From the NCBI GenBank assembly GCA_016720115.1, contig JADJXT010000001.1, positions 1,302,001 to 1,366,000 on the forward strand: a DNA stretch of 64,000 bases, written 5' to 3'. The notes below the pieces were generated by a model that saw only the letters and a program-made list of their open reading frames with translations, did no database searches and was not told the origin of the DNA. Shown piece by piece: positions 26,214-33,707 of this stretch; position 1 is the first letter of the stretch; each line of letters opens with the position of its first letter. A program made the position numbers and the translations under genes. Source of the stretch: Sphingomonadales bacterium (lineage in GTDB: Bacteria > Pseudomonadota > Alphaproteobacteria > Sphingomonadales > Sphingomonadaceae).

Positions 26214-26846
26214 TTATTCGTCGTCCGCGCTTTCCCGCGTCGTAACCGCCGCCACCCGCCGCTCGACCACCGGCTCGGACACGACGATGTGCGGTTTGCG
26301 GCGGACGATCCAGAGGAGGATGCCGATGGCCAGCAGTCCCAGCACCACGATCGCACCGGCCAGCCCCGCAAAAACGCCGAGCATGGGTTTCAGGTCAGGC
26401 GTGTAGGTCTTTGCTGTCGGCGTATCATTGCTGATCTTCCAGTAATCGACCTCATATGGTTCGTCACCCAGCCGGAACAGCCGCACTTCCGCCATAGTCC
26501 ATTTGCCGTCGTCCTTTGCCGCATAGACGATGGTGACTTCGGAATCCTCCGGCCCCATCATGGCCTCGGGCTTGTAGGTTATGAAGCGCGGTTTCAGTCC
26601 AGTTGCTGCCTGCAAGATTTTGTATTCATTTGAAAATTGCGCCTCAAGCTCATCCCTCGCGGTGGGTGCGACATGCCGCTCCGCCGCCGCCCTGTCTCCC
26701 TTTTGCAAGGCCGATACAAAGGCGCTGGACGTAGCTGCGATGTCTCCGGGTAATTCGACAACCGCAGGCTCGCTCCACGAACAGGCTGCGAGCACGAACA
26801 GGAACAACAAGGGCAATCGCTTCAGAAAATCCGCGCGAAAGACCAT
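26214..26846 (-). CDS. hypothetical membrane-anchored lipoprotein
   Basis: A 210-residue protein with a lipoprotein signal (LLFLFVLAACSW, lipobox LAAC at about 18-21). A periplasmic domain of about 125 residues follows, resembling DUF4019/NTF2-like folds (FVSALQKGDRAAAERHVAPT, then VTIVYAAKDDGKWTMAEVRL). A C-terminal membrane helix (VFAGLAGAIVVLGLLAIGILL) precedes a basic cytoplasmic tail. The start has a GGGGAGAAG site. I cannot assign a function; family placement is tentative. Confidence 0.75.
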   Translation of the reverse strand: MVFRADFLKRLPLLFLFVLAACSWSEPAVVELPGDIAATSSAFVSALQKGDRAAAERHVAPTARDELEAQFSNEYKILQAATGLKPRFITYKPEAMMGPEDSEVTIVYAAKDDGKWTMAEVRLFRLGDEPYEVDYWKISNDTPTAKTYTPDLKPMLGVFAGLAGAIVVLGLLAIGILLWIVRRKPHIVVSEPVVERRVAAVTTRESADDE

Positions 26847-26889
26847 ATTGCTTCTCCCCCTGTTGAATCGATATCGCTATCAAGGCTGA

Positions 26890-28281
26890 ATGACCGACTA
26901 TAACAATTTGATCCAGCCCGATAGCGGGCAAGCCGCAACCGGAATAGAAATCGTTTCGAAAGAGGGTTTTGCCGACTGGTTCGCGGCGCAGCCCGGGCCC
27001 GTTCGTGCCGCCGCCACGGCGCAGAAATTTGACGGCAATGCCGGCGATTTCGCGATCCTGCACATCCCGGGAAGCGAGGACTGGAAGGCGGCGCTGGTGG
27101 TGGCCGATGCGGCGAAGCTCGAGCACTGGTCGCTTGCCAAGGCGGCGGAGGCGCTGCCCGAAGGCACTTACCGCTTGTCAGGTACGGAAACCGGCGATGC
27201 GCTGCTCGGATGGCTGCTCGGCCAATACCGGTTTGACGATTATCGCAGCGAGCCCAAGCTGAAAGGCGCCCGCATCCTCTTGACCAGCGAGCCGGGGCGC
27301 ATTGAAAATGCGGTGCGCCAGGCAGAGGCGACCGATCTGGTGCGCACGCTCGTCAACCGCCCGGCGGGCGATCTGGGGCCGGAGCAGCTCGAGGCCGAAG
27401 CGCAGCGGCTCGCCAAGGCGCACAAGGGCAAGCTGCACGTCACCAAGGGACATGATCTCGAAACCGGCTATCCGCTGATCCACGCGGTCGGCAAGGCGGC
27501 CTCGCGCGACTATGCCCCGCGGCTGATCGAGCTGGAATGGGGCGATGAGCGCCATCCGCGCATCGCCATTGTCGGCAAGGGCGTGGTGTTCGATTCGGGC
27601 GGGCTCGACATGAAAAGCGCGGTCGGAATGCGGCTGATGAAAAAGGATATGGGCGGCGCGGCCCATGCGCTGGCGCTCGCCGACCTCATCATGAAGGCGC
27701 ATCTGCCCGTGCGGCTGCACCTGTTGGTCGCGGCGGTGGAGAATTGCGTGGCAGGCGGCGCGCTGCGCCCCGGTGACATCGTCAAGAGCCGCAAGGGCAT
27801 CCATATCGAAATCGACAATACTGATGCCGAAGGACGGCTGATCCTAGCCGATGCGCTCGCCAGGGCGGTCGAGGACAAGGCGGGGTTGGTCATCAATTTC
27901 GCGACGCTCACTGGCGCGGCGCGTGTGGCGCTTGGCCCCGATCTGCCCGCCTTGTTCGCCAATGACGATGAACTGGCGGGCGGCCTGCTCGACGCAGGCA
28001 AGGCGGTGGCCGATCCGCTCTGGCGGATGCCCTTGTGGAAGCCCTATGCCGACATGCTCGACAGCGACATTGCCGACACCGCGAACGCCGGGGGAAGTTT
28101 CGCAGGCGCGATCACTGCGGCTTTGTTCATGCAGAAATTCGTTCCCGACGATGTGAAATGGGCGCATCTCGATACCTTCGCCTGGCGCCCAACGGCCAAG
28201 CCGGGGCGTCCCAAGGGCGGCGAGGCACTGGGGCTGCGTGCCGTTTATCGCTACTTGTCGCAGGCCTATCCCGTCCGCTAA
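26890..28281 (+). CDS. M17-family leucyl aminopeptidase
   Basis: A 463-residue cytosolic aminopeptidase using two metal ions. The catalytic domain shows GKGVVFDSGGLDMKSAVGM, KKDMGGAAHALALA and NTDAEGRLILADAL, the M17 signature. The N-terminal 160 residues are variable, as usual in the family. It removes N-terminal residues from peptides in protein turnover. It is followed after 27 bases by the NlpC/P60 peptidase gene, so the two are probably co-transcribed. Confidence 0.93.
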   Translation: MTDYNNLIQPDSGQAATGIEIVSKEGFADWFAAQPGPVRAAATAQKFDGNAGDFAILHIPGSEDWKAALVVADAAKLEHWSLAKAAEALPEGTYRLSGTETGDALLGWLLGQYRFDDYRSEPKLKGARILLTSEPGRIENAVRQAEATDLVRTLVNRPAGDLGPEQLEAEAQRLAKAHKGKLHVTKGHDLETGYPLIHAVGKAASRDYAPRLIELEWGDERHPRIAIVGKGVVFDSGGLDMKSAVGMRLMKKDMGGAAHALALADLIMKAHLPVRLHLLVAAVENCVAGGALRPGDIVKSRKGIHIEIDNTDAEGRLILADALARAVEDKAGLVINFATLTGAARVALGPDLPALFANDDELAGGLLDAGKAVADPLWRMPLWKPYADMLDSDIADTANAGGSFAGAITAALFMQKFVPDDVKWAHLDTFAWRPTAKPGRPKGGEALGLRAVYRYLSQAYPVR

Positions 28282-28308
28282 GGGGCGCGCATAGTCAGGG
28301 GAAAAACA

Positions 28309-29205
28309 TTGGCCGACACGGCACCCAAAGAACGCGCCACCTATCGTCTTAGCGGGCATAGCATCGAAGGCGACAGGCGCACCACGCCGATCCGTGGCGA
28401 TCTGGCGGACATCAAGCTCGCCGGAAAGCTGTTTGCGCCGCATTATGCGGTGCCGATGCTGCGTACCGGCATCGCGCCCGTCACCGAAATCCATGCCGAG
28501 CCGCATCTGTCGTCGATGCCGGTCAGTTCGCTGATGCATGGCGAGGAGTTTGCCGTGCTCGACATCGCAGGCGAATGGGCCTGGGGCTATTGCCTGCACG
28601 ACGATTATCTCGGCTATCTGCGCTTTGCCGATCTGGGCGACGATTTCACCGCAACCCATGTGGTCAGCGCGCCTGCCACGCTTCTGGTGACGCAGCCTTC
28701 GATCAAGGCACCGGTGCTCGCCCGCTATCCGATGGGTGCGCAGATCGTCTGCGGCGAGGCCAGCGAATGCGGAAAATTCCTGGCCTGCGAAGGCGGCTGG
28801 GTTCCGGTTGCGCATCTTTCCGAACCCGGAAAGGTGGCCGGATCGCCCGCAGATCTTGCCGAAAAGCTGGTGGGCGTGCCCTATAGCTGGGGCGGGCGCA
28901 GCGGCAACGCGCTCGACTGCTCGGGGCTGGTGCAGCTCGTTTTCGGCCTCAAGGGCATCAAGGCCCCGCGCGATGCCGATATGCAGCAGGCGGGCTTTGG
29001 CGAGGAACTGGACGAAGGGGAGAAGCTGCAGCGCGGCGACCTCGTCTTCTTCCCCGGCCATGTCGGCATCATGGCGGATGAGGTGAACCTGATCCACGCC
29101 AATGGCGCGGCGATGGCGGTTGCGATCGAGCCGCTGGCCGATGCCACCGCGCGCTTTGCCGAGCATGACGTGCCCGTGCTGGCGCGGAAGCGGGTGGGGT
29201 TGTGA
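28309..29205 (+). CDS. NlpC/P60 (C40) peptidase with SH3-like domains
   Basis: A 298-residue putative cell-wall endopeptidase. SH3b-like modules occupy about residues 40-175. The C40 domain has catalytic Cys204 (ALDCSGLVQ), His251 (FPGHVGIM) and His263 (LIHANG), the order expected for NlpC/P60. No classical signal peptide is visible. The start is a TTG at 28309 preceded by CAGGGGAAA; no nearby ATG gives the full domain. The preceding gene is the M17 aminopeptidase, an arrangement seen in other sphingomonads as far as I recall. Confidence 0.9.
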   Translation: MADTAPKERATYRLSGHSIEGDRRTTPIRGDLADIKLAGKLFAPHYAVPMLRTGIAPVTEIHAEPHLSSMPVSSLMHGEEFAVLDIAGEWAWGYCLHDDYLGYLRFADLGDDFTATHVVSAPATLLVTQPSIKAPVLARYPMGAQIVCGEASECGKFLACEGGWVPVAHLSEPGKVAGSPADLAEKLVGVPYSWGGRSGNALDCSGLVQLVFGLKGIKAPRDADMQQAGFGEELDEGEKLQRGDLVFFPGHVGIMADEVNLIHANGAAMAVAIEPLADATARFAEHDVPVLARKRVGL

Positions 29206-29221
29206 TTGCCCACATCTCAAT

Positions 29222-29303
29222 TCCGTTCGTGTCGAGCGTAGTCGAGACACCCATATGGTGTGCGCCTACGCAAGGCATCTCGACTTCGCTCGATGCGAAC
29301 GGA
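29222..29303. repeat. intergenic imperfect inverted repeat upstream of argC
   Basis: Arms of 30 bases (29222-29251 and 29274-29303) are complementary with 5 mismatches; the core is of the TCGAGCG/CGCTCGA type. They fill the gap between the C40 peptidase and argC, ending just before the argC ribosome binding site (GGAGGG). Confidence 0.8.
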
Positions 29304-29320
29304 GTTTGGAGGGATCTGAT

Positions 29321-30256
29321 ATGACCCACACCCTCTTCATCGACGGCGCCGTCGGCACCACCGGCCTCGAAATCGCCGGCCGGCTTGCAGGCCGCAGCGA
29401 GTTCGAACAGATCGTCCTGCAGGAGGAAAAGCGCAAGGATGCCGTCGCACGGCGTGAAGCCTTGAACGATGCCGATTTCGTCATCCTCTGCCTGCCCGAC
29501 GATGCGGCGAAGGAAGCGGTGGCGATGATCACCAATGATCGCACCCGCGTGATCGATGCCTCCACCGCGTTCCGCGTCGATCCCGACTGGGCCTATGGCT
29601 TTGCCGAGTTCAGGAAAGGCCAGCGCGAGGCAATTGCGGCAGCGCGTTTCGTATCCAATCCGGGCTGCTATCCCACGGGATTTCTGGGCCTCGTCGCGCC
29701 GCTGGTGGCTGCAGGTTTGATCCCCGCCGACTGGCCATATACCGTCAACGCGGTGTCGGGCTATTCGGGTGGCGGAAAGGCGCTGATCGAACGCTTTGAA
29801 GGGGAGGGGGGCGATATCGGTTTCCGTTCCTACGGCCTCGATCTCAACCATAAACATGTGCCCGAAATGCAGCAGCACGCCGCGCTGGCCCACTCGCCGA
29901 TCTTCGCGCCTGCCGTGGTGCAGGCGTTTCGCGGGATGCTGGTCGAAGTGCCGCTGCCGCTCGCTGCGATGCCCGGTGCCGCCAGCGCCGCAGAGTTGCG
30001 CGCTGCGCTCGCCGCGCATTATGCCGGATCGCCGCTCGTCACCGTGCACACCGAAGCTGCGCCATCCGAACTGCTACTCCGCAAGGCCGAGTCGCCCTCG
30101 GACCGGCTCGACCTTCATGTGTTCGCTTCATCCAAGGGCGATCAGGTGCGGCTGGTGGCGATGCTCGACAATCTGGGCAAGGGTGCCAGCGGCGCGGCGG
30201 TGCAGAATTTGAACATCATGGCCGGACTGGATGAGGTGAGCGGGTTGCGGTTATAA
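29321..30256 (+). CDS. argC: N-acetyl-gamma-glutamyl-phosphate reductase, type 2
   Basis: A 311-residue NADPH-dependent enzyme of arginine biosynthesis, third step. The length and the FIDGAVGTTGLEI N-terminus mark the short type 2 ArgC. The catalytic Cys lies in SNPGCYPTGF (about residue 114), and VSGYSGGGKALIER follows. GLDLNHKHVPEMQ carries the conserved His. The ATG at 29321 has a GGAGGG site. No other arginine gene is adjacent. Confidence 0.94.
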   Translation: MTHTLFIDGAVGTTGLEIAGRLAGRSEFEQIVLQEEKRKDAVARREALNDADFVILCLPDDAAKEAVAMITNDRTRVIDASTAFRVDPDWAYGFAEFRKGQREAIAAARFVSNPGCYPTGFLGLVAPLVAAGLIPADWPYTVNAVSGYSGGGKALIERFEGEGGDIGFRSYGLDLNHKHVPEMQQHAALAHSPIFAPAVVQAFRGMLVEVPLPLAAMPGAASAAELRAALAAHYAGSPLVTVHTEAAPSELLLRKAESPSDRLDLHVFASSKGDQVRLVAMLDNLGKGASGAAVQNLNIMAGLDEVSGLRL

Positions 30257-30281
30257 ATCCAGCCCGTCCAATCCTCGACTT

Positions 30282-30441
30282 CGTCATTCCCGCGAAGGCG
30301 GGAATCCATCACCGGCAATCGAAATTCACTCAATATTTTTTCGCGCGGAGACGCAGACGCGCGGAGAGACCCTTTGGGCAACTGCGTCTCTGCGCGAAAT
30401 AATGGCTCAGGTGATGGACCCCCGCCTGCGCGGGGGTGACG
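30282..30441. repeat. nested palindromic repeat element
   Basis: Outer arms of 32 bases (30282-30313 and 30410-30441) are inverted copies with 5 mismatches, and each is itself a small hairpin. Inside are 18-base arms (30339-30356 and 30382-30399) complementary with one mismatch, of the type CGCGGAGACGCAG. The 160-base element lies between argC and the 3' end of the IS-split gene. No coding capacity is seen. It looks like a non-autonomous mobile repeat. Confidence 0.85.
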
Positions 30442-30627
30442 AAGACTATTTCGTTGGCGATTTAATTCGCAACTCTTCCTTCATCTTGGCTAATTCCTGC
30501 ATCTGCCGAAGGTACGAGACTTTTGGTAATAGGCTTCTACGGCGCGATGCCTCGAACTTTGAAAACGACTCTTCGGCCATTTTCTCGGCTTCTGCGTCGG
30601 AAGGTTTCAAATTGCTTTTGGCAACTA

Positions 30628-31475
30628 GGTTTCGTGGACAAAGCTTGACTGTGGACTCGGTCGCTGATTCAAGGCTGGCTTTTGGAGGCAGTCTTGGGCG
30701 AGCGGATTGGCGTTACGGACGAGGAATGGGAAGTGATCGGGCCGCTTTTGCCGCCTGAGCATGGTCGTGGATGCCGCCCGGCACAGGATAACCGCCGCTA
30801 TTTCGAAGGCATGATCTGGATCGCGCGGACCGGCGCGCAGTGGCGGCACCTGCCGGATGAGTATGGCAAGTGGAACAGCGTGTTCCGGCGCTATCGACGA
30901 TGGGTCACAACCGGCGTGTTCGATGCCATGCTCGAGACGCTGGCCGAACTGGCGGGGCGCGACACTGCCGCCGACATGATCGACAGCACGGTGGTCCGGG
31001 CACATCATTGTGCCGTCGGCATAAAAAGGGGACTCAGCAAACCGAGGCGCTTGGCCGATCGCGCGGGGGCTTCACCACCAAGCTCCACGCGAGGTGCGAT
31101 GCCAGAGGCTTGCCCCTCGGCTTCGTGCTGACACCGGGGCAGGCGCATGATGTGCAGGGCTTTGCTCCGCTGTTCCGCATGATAACCGACCGGATCGAGG
31201 CCTTCCTGGCGGATCGGGGCTACGATGCCGATGCAATCCGCGAGGAAATCGAGGCCGCTGGCGTCGAGACGGTGATCCCGGCCAAGGCCAACCGGCGCAA
31301 TCCCGCCCCGCACGACCGCGCGAAATACAAGTGGCGCAACCTGATCGAACGCCTGTTCAACAAGCTCAAGAACTGGCGCAGGGTGGCGACCCGCTATGAC
31401 AAAACCAAGGAATCCTACCTCGGCTTCGTCGCTCTCGCCTCAGTCAAACTCTGGATCCCCTTTGTCCACGAAACC
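30628..31475 (+). mobile_element. IS5-family (IS427-group) insertion sequence
   Basis: An 848-bp element with terminal inverted repeats beginning GGTTTCGTGGACAAAG at both ends, flanked by a TA direct duplication (30626-30627 and 31476-31477), as is usual for the IS427 group. It carries two overlapping transposase frames joined by a probable -1 frameshift. It appears complete. Confidence 0.92.
30694..31475 (+). CDS. IS5-family transposase (two frames, probable -1 frameshift)
   Basis: The first frame starts at a TTG (30694, GGAGG seven bases upstream; an earlier TTG at 30682 is possible) and runs to 31131. It holds the DUF4096-type N-terminus (VTDEEWEVIGPLLPPE) and the first catalytic Asp (DMIDSTVVRAHH). 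The second frame continues from the A-rich ATAAAAAGG stretch at 31021-31029, where slippage by -1 shifts into KKGTQQTEALGRSRGGFTTK, reaching DRGYD (second Asp) and RNLIERLFNKLKNWRR (catalytic Glu). It reads on through the right inverted repeat, ending at the TAA at 31476-31478. The complete DDE triad needs the frameshift, as in other IS427 elements. The element looks recently active. Confidence 0.85.
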
Positions 31476-31732
31476 TAACATTCTGCGCCAGGCAAAGCGA
31501 GCATTTGAGAACTCCGCCTCACAGTTTATCAATGCGATTTCCACGACCAAGTCAGAAGGATCATTAGTCAATTCAGCTGGGTTTTTGATAGCTTTGTTTA
31601 AGCAAGCATCCCAAAGCTTAACCTTTGCATCTGAGTCTTCGATCGAACCTATCGATAACCCGTCTGGTGCAGATTGTCCTGCTGAAGTTAACAGCAAAAA
31701 CGCAATCACAAACATGAAGTCTTAATTCCCCC

Positions 31733-32560
31733 TCAATAAGGCGGCTTATCCAGCCCCTTCGGGCTTGCGGTAAAAATCTCGCAGCCGGTTTCGGTAATGC
31801 CGATGCTGTGCTCGAACTGCGCGCTCAATGAGCGATCGCGGGTCACCGCTGTCCAGCCATCTTCGAGCACCTTGGCGTGCGGCTTGCCGATGTTGATCAT
31901 CGGTTCGATGGTGAAGATCATGCCGGGTTTGAGTTCGGGCCCGGTTCCGGGGCGACCGGCATGGACCACTTCGGGGGCGTCGTGGAACAAACGCCCCAGC
32001 CCATGCCCGCAAAATTCGCGGACCACGCCATAACGGTGCGCTTCGGCATGGGTCTGGATCGCATGGGCGATATCGCCGATGCGGTTGCCGGGTTTCGCCT
32101 GCTCGATGCCGAGCATCAGGCATTCATAGGTCACATCGACGAGCCGCTTGGCCTTGGTGGGCACATCGCCGACGAGGAACATGCGGCTGGTATCGCCGTG
32201 CCAGCCATCGACGATCGGGGTGACGTCGATGTTGACGATATCGCCGTCGCGCAATTTCTTGTCCGAAGGGATGCCATGGCAGATGACATGGTTGATGCTG
32301 GTGCAGCAGCTGTGCGTATAGCCGCGATAGCCGAGTGTTGCAGGGATGCCGCCGCCCTTCAGCGTCATTTCGCGGACCAGATCGTCGATCTCGCCGGTGG
32401 TCACTCCGGGCGCGACAAAGCTGGTGAGCGCATCGAGGATTTCCGCGGCAAGGCGGCCTGCCTTGCGCATTCCAGCAAAACCCTCTTCGCCATGTAGCTT
32501 GATCACCCCGTCACGCGGGATGGCTGCCTCTTCGGCGGTAACGGCAACATATTGGTTCAT
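31733..32560 (-). CDS. map: methionine aminopeptidase, type I
   Basis: A 275-residue enzyme that removes the initiator methionine from new proteins. The M24A fold is clear: SCCTSINHVICHGIPSDKKL, DGDIVNIDVTPIVDGWHGDTS with the two metal-binding Asp, REFCGHGLGRLFHD (His), and FTIEPMIN plus TAVTRDRSLSAQFEHS (two Glu). The ATG at 32560 (MNQYVAV) is preferred; a longer in-frame start at 32617 adds an unrelated 19-residue stretch. It is divergent from the CinA-type gene, and the shared gap is filled by a repeat element. Confidence 0.95.
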   Translation of the reverse strand: MNQYVAVTAEEAAIPRDGVIKLHGEEGFAGMRKAGRLAAEILDALTSFVAPGVTTGEIDDLVREMTLKGGGIPATLGYRGYTHSCCTSINHVICHGIPSDKKLRDGDIVNIDVTPIVDGWHGDTSRMFLVGDVPTKAKRLVDVTYECLMLGIEQAKPGNRIGDIAHAIQTHAEAHRYGVVREFCGHGLGRLFHDAPEVVHAGRPGTGPELKPGMIFTIEPMINIGKPHAKVLEDGWTAVTRDRSLSAQFEHSIGITETGCEIFTASPKGLDKPPY

Positions 32561-32610
32561 GCGGGCGCATATAGGGGATGTTGGGCGGTTTTGCGAGGGC
32601 TCGTTTTTTG

Positions 32611-32813
32611 GGTTCACGCAGAGGCGCAGAGACGCAGCGATTAGGGCGGGCGCATTGGCGCGCTATTTTATTTCACACGAAGACACGAAGACACGAAGAA
32701 GCTCGTGCAGCCAAAGAGCCTTTTCGTGTCTTCGTGGCTTTGTGTGACAAATCATATTGGCGCGCTGCGCGCCGAGAGAAAACCCTCTGCGCCCCTGCGC
32801 CTCTGCGAGAACC
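32611..32813. repeat. nested inverted-repeat element in the map/cinA divergent gap
   Basis: Outer arms at 32611-32637 and 32787-32813 are inverted copies (24 of 27 bases), iterating GCAGAGGC/GCAGAGAC units. Inner arms at about 32671-32698 and 32720-32748 iterate CGAAGACA units. An 11-base direct repeat, ATTGGCGCGCT, flanks the inner hairpin (32654-32664 and 32756-32766), as if one element had inserted into another. The flanking gap 32561-32867 contains no gene and must hold the map and cinA promoters. Confidence 0.85.
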
Positions 32814-32867
32814 AATTCCATCGGTAAGGCACTATTCGACGCAGATTTTAGCAGCTATGCCACCTCC

Positions 32868-33626
32868 ATGACATCATCCCGCATATACACCGCCGCACTC
32901 GTCATCATCGGCGATGAAATCCTTTCAGGCCGCACGCAGGACAAGAATATCAGCCAGATTGCGCTCTGGCTCAACGTGCAGGGTATCCGGCTGGTCGAGG
33001 TGCGTGTGGTGCCCGATGTCGAGGAGGCGATTGTCGAGGCGGTCAACACGCTGCGCGCGCGCAACGATTATCTGTTCACCACCGGCGGCATCGGCCCGAC
33101 GCATGACGACATAACCGTCGATGCCATCGCGGCGGCGCTGGGCGTGCCTGTGGTGCACCATCCGATCGCCACGGAAATCCTTGAGCGCTATTACGAGACC
33201 CGCGGCGGGGTGACCGAGCAGCGGTTGCGCATGGCGCGGGTGCCCGAAGGGGCGGACCTCATCTCCAACAAGATGTCGGGCGCGCCGGGAATTTCAATCG
33301 GCAATATCTTCATCATGGCAGGCGTGCCCCATATCACCGCCGGGATGCTCGACGCGCTGACCGGGACGCTGGAGGGCGGCGCGCCCTTGCTCTCGCACCA
33401 GATCGGCTGCTGGGTGGCGGAAAGCGAAATCGCCGGGCTGCTGGGCGATACCGAAAGGGCGCATGAAGGCTGCCAGATCGGCAGCTATCCCTTCTTCCGT
33501 GAGGGCAGGGTGGGTGCCAATTTCGTGATCCGCTCCACCGACGCGCATCAATTGGCGGCCTGTGTAGAGGCGCTGAAATCCGGGCTTTCCGGACTGGGTT
33601 ATGACAGCGTCGATGGCGGTATCTGA
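32868..33626 (+). CDS. CinA-type molybdopterin-binding-domain protein
   Basis: A 252-residue protein with the MoaB/CinA N-terminal domain (IYTAALVIIGDEILSGRTQD; LFTTGGIGPTHDDITVDAIA). It lacks the C-terminal nicotinamide-nucleotide amidase domain of full CinA, so it is the short form common in alphaproteobacteria. In related proteins this domain has ADP-ribose or nucleotide pyrophosphatase activity; its job here is not certain. The ATG at 32868 begins exactly at the conserved domain. A longer in-frame start at 32757 would translate repeat sequence and was rejected. Confidence 0.87.
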   Translation: MTSSRIYTAALVIIGDEILSGRTQDKNISQIALWLNVQGIRLVEVRVVPDVEEAIVEAVNTLRARNDYLFTTGGIGPTHDDITVDAIAAALGVPVVHHPIATEILERYYETRGGVTEQRLRMARVPEGADLISNKMSGAPGISIGNIFIMAGVPHITAGMLDALTGTLEGGAPLLSHQIGCWVAESEIAGLLGDTERAHEGCQIGSYPFFREGRVGANFVIRSTDAHQLAACVEALKSGLSGLGYDSVDGGI

Positions 33627-33707
33627 TTGGCCAGATCACGTCGCCCCTGCACAGGGCCGACGGTTGTTCATCACGCATCAATCCGCATTTGAGCAGGAAG
33701 CCGGTCG

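Larger units (their letters stand above)
30446..31715 (-). pseudogene. small secreted-protein gene split by an insertion sequence
   Basis: The 5' part (31715 down to 31476) encodes 80 residues beginning with a hydrophobic signal (MFVIAFLLLTSAGQSA) and ending RFAWRRML. The 3' part (30625 down to 30446) encodes 59 residues: VAKSNLKPSDAEAEKMAEES, then Lys/Glu-rich helices, ending KSPTK and a stop. Removing the IS and one copy of the TA target duplication joins the two halves in frame into a 139-residue protein. It has two Cys (DACLNK, INCEAE) in the mature part. I do not recognise the family. The gene is certainly interrupted; the join was checked base by base. Confidence 0.85.

Noticed and set aside
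30282..32813. The iterated GCAGAG/CGAAGACA units as a CRISPR array
   Set aside because: Units are tandem without spacers, are arranged as inverted arms, and no cas gene is present.
32757..32867. N-terminal extension of the CinA-type protein to 32757
   Set aside because: The extra residues are translated from the repeat element and are Cys/Arg/Pro-rich. The conserved domain starts right after the ATG at 32868.
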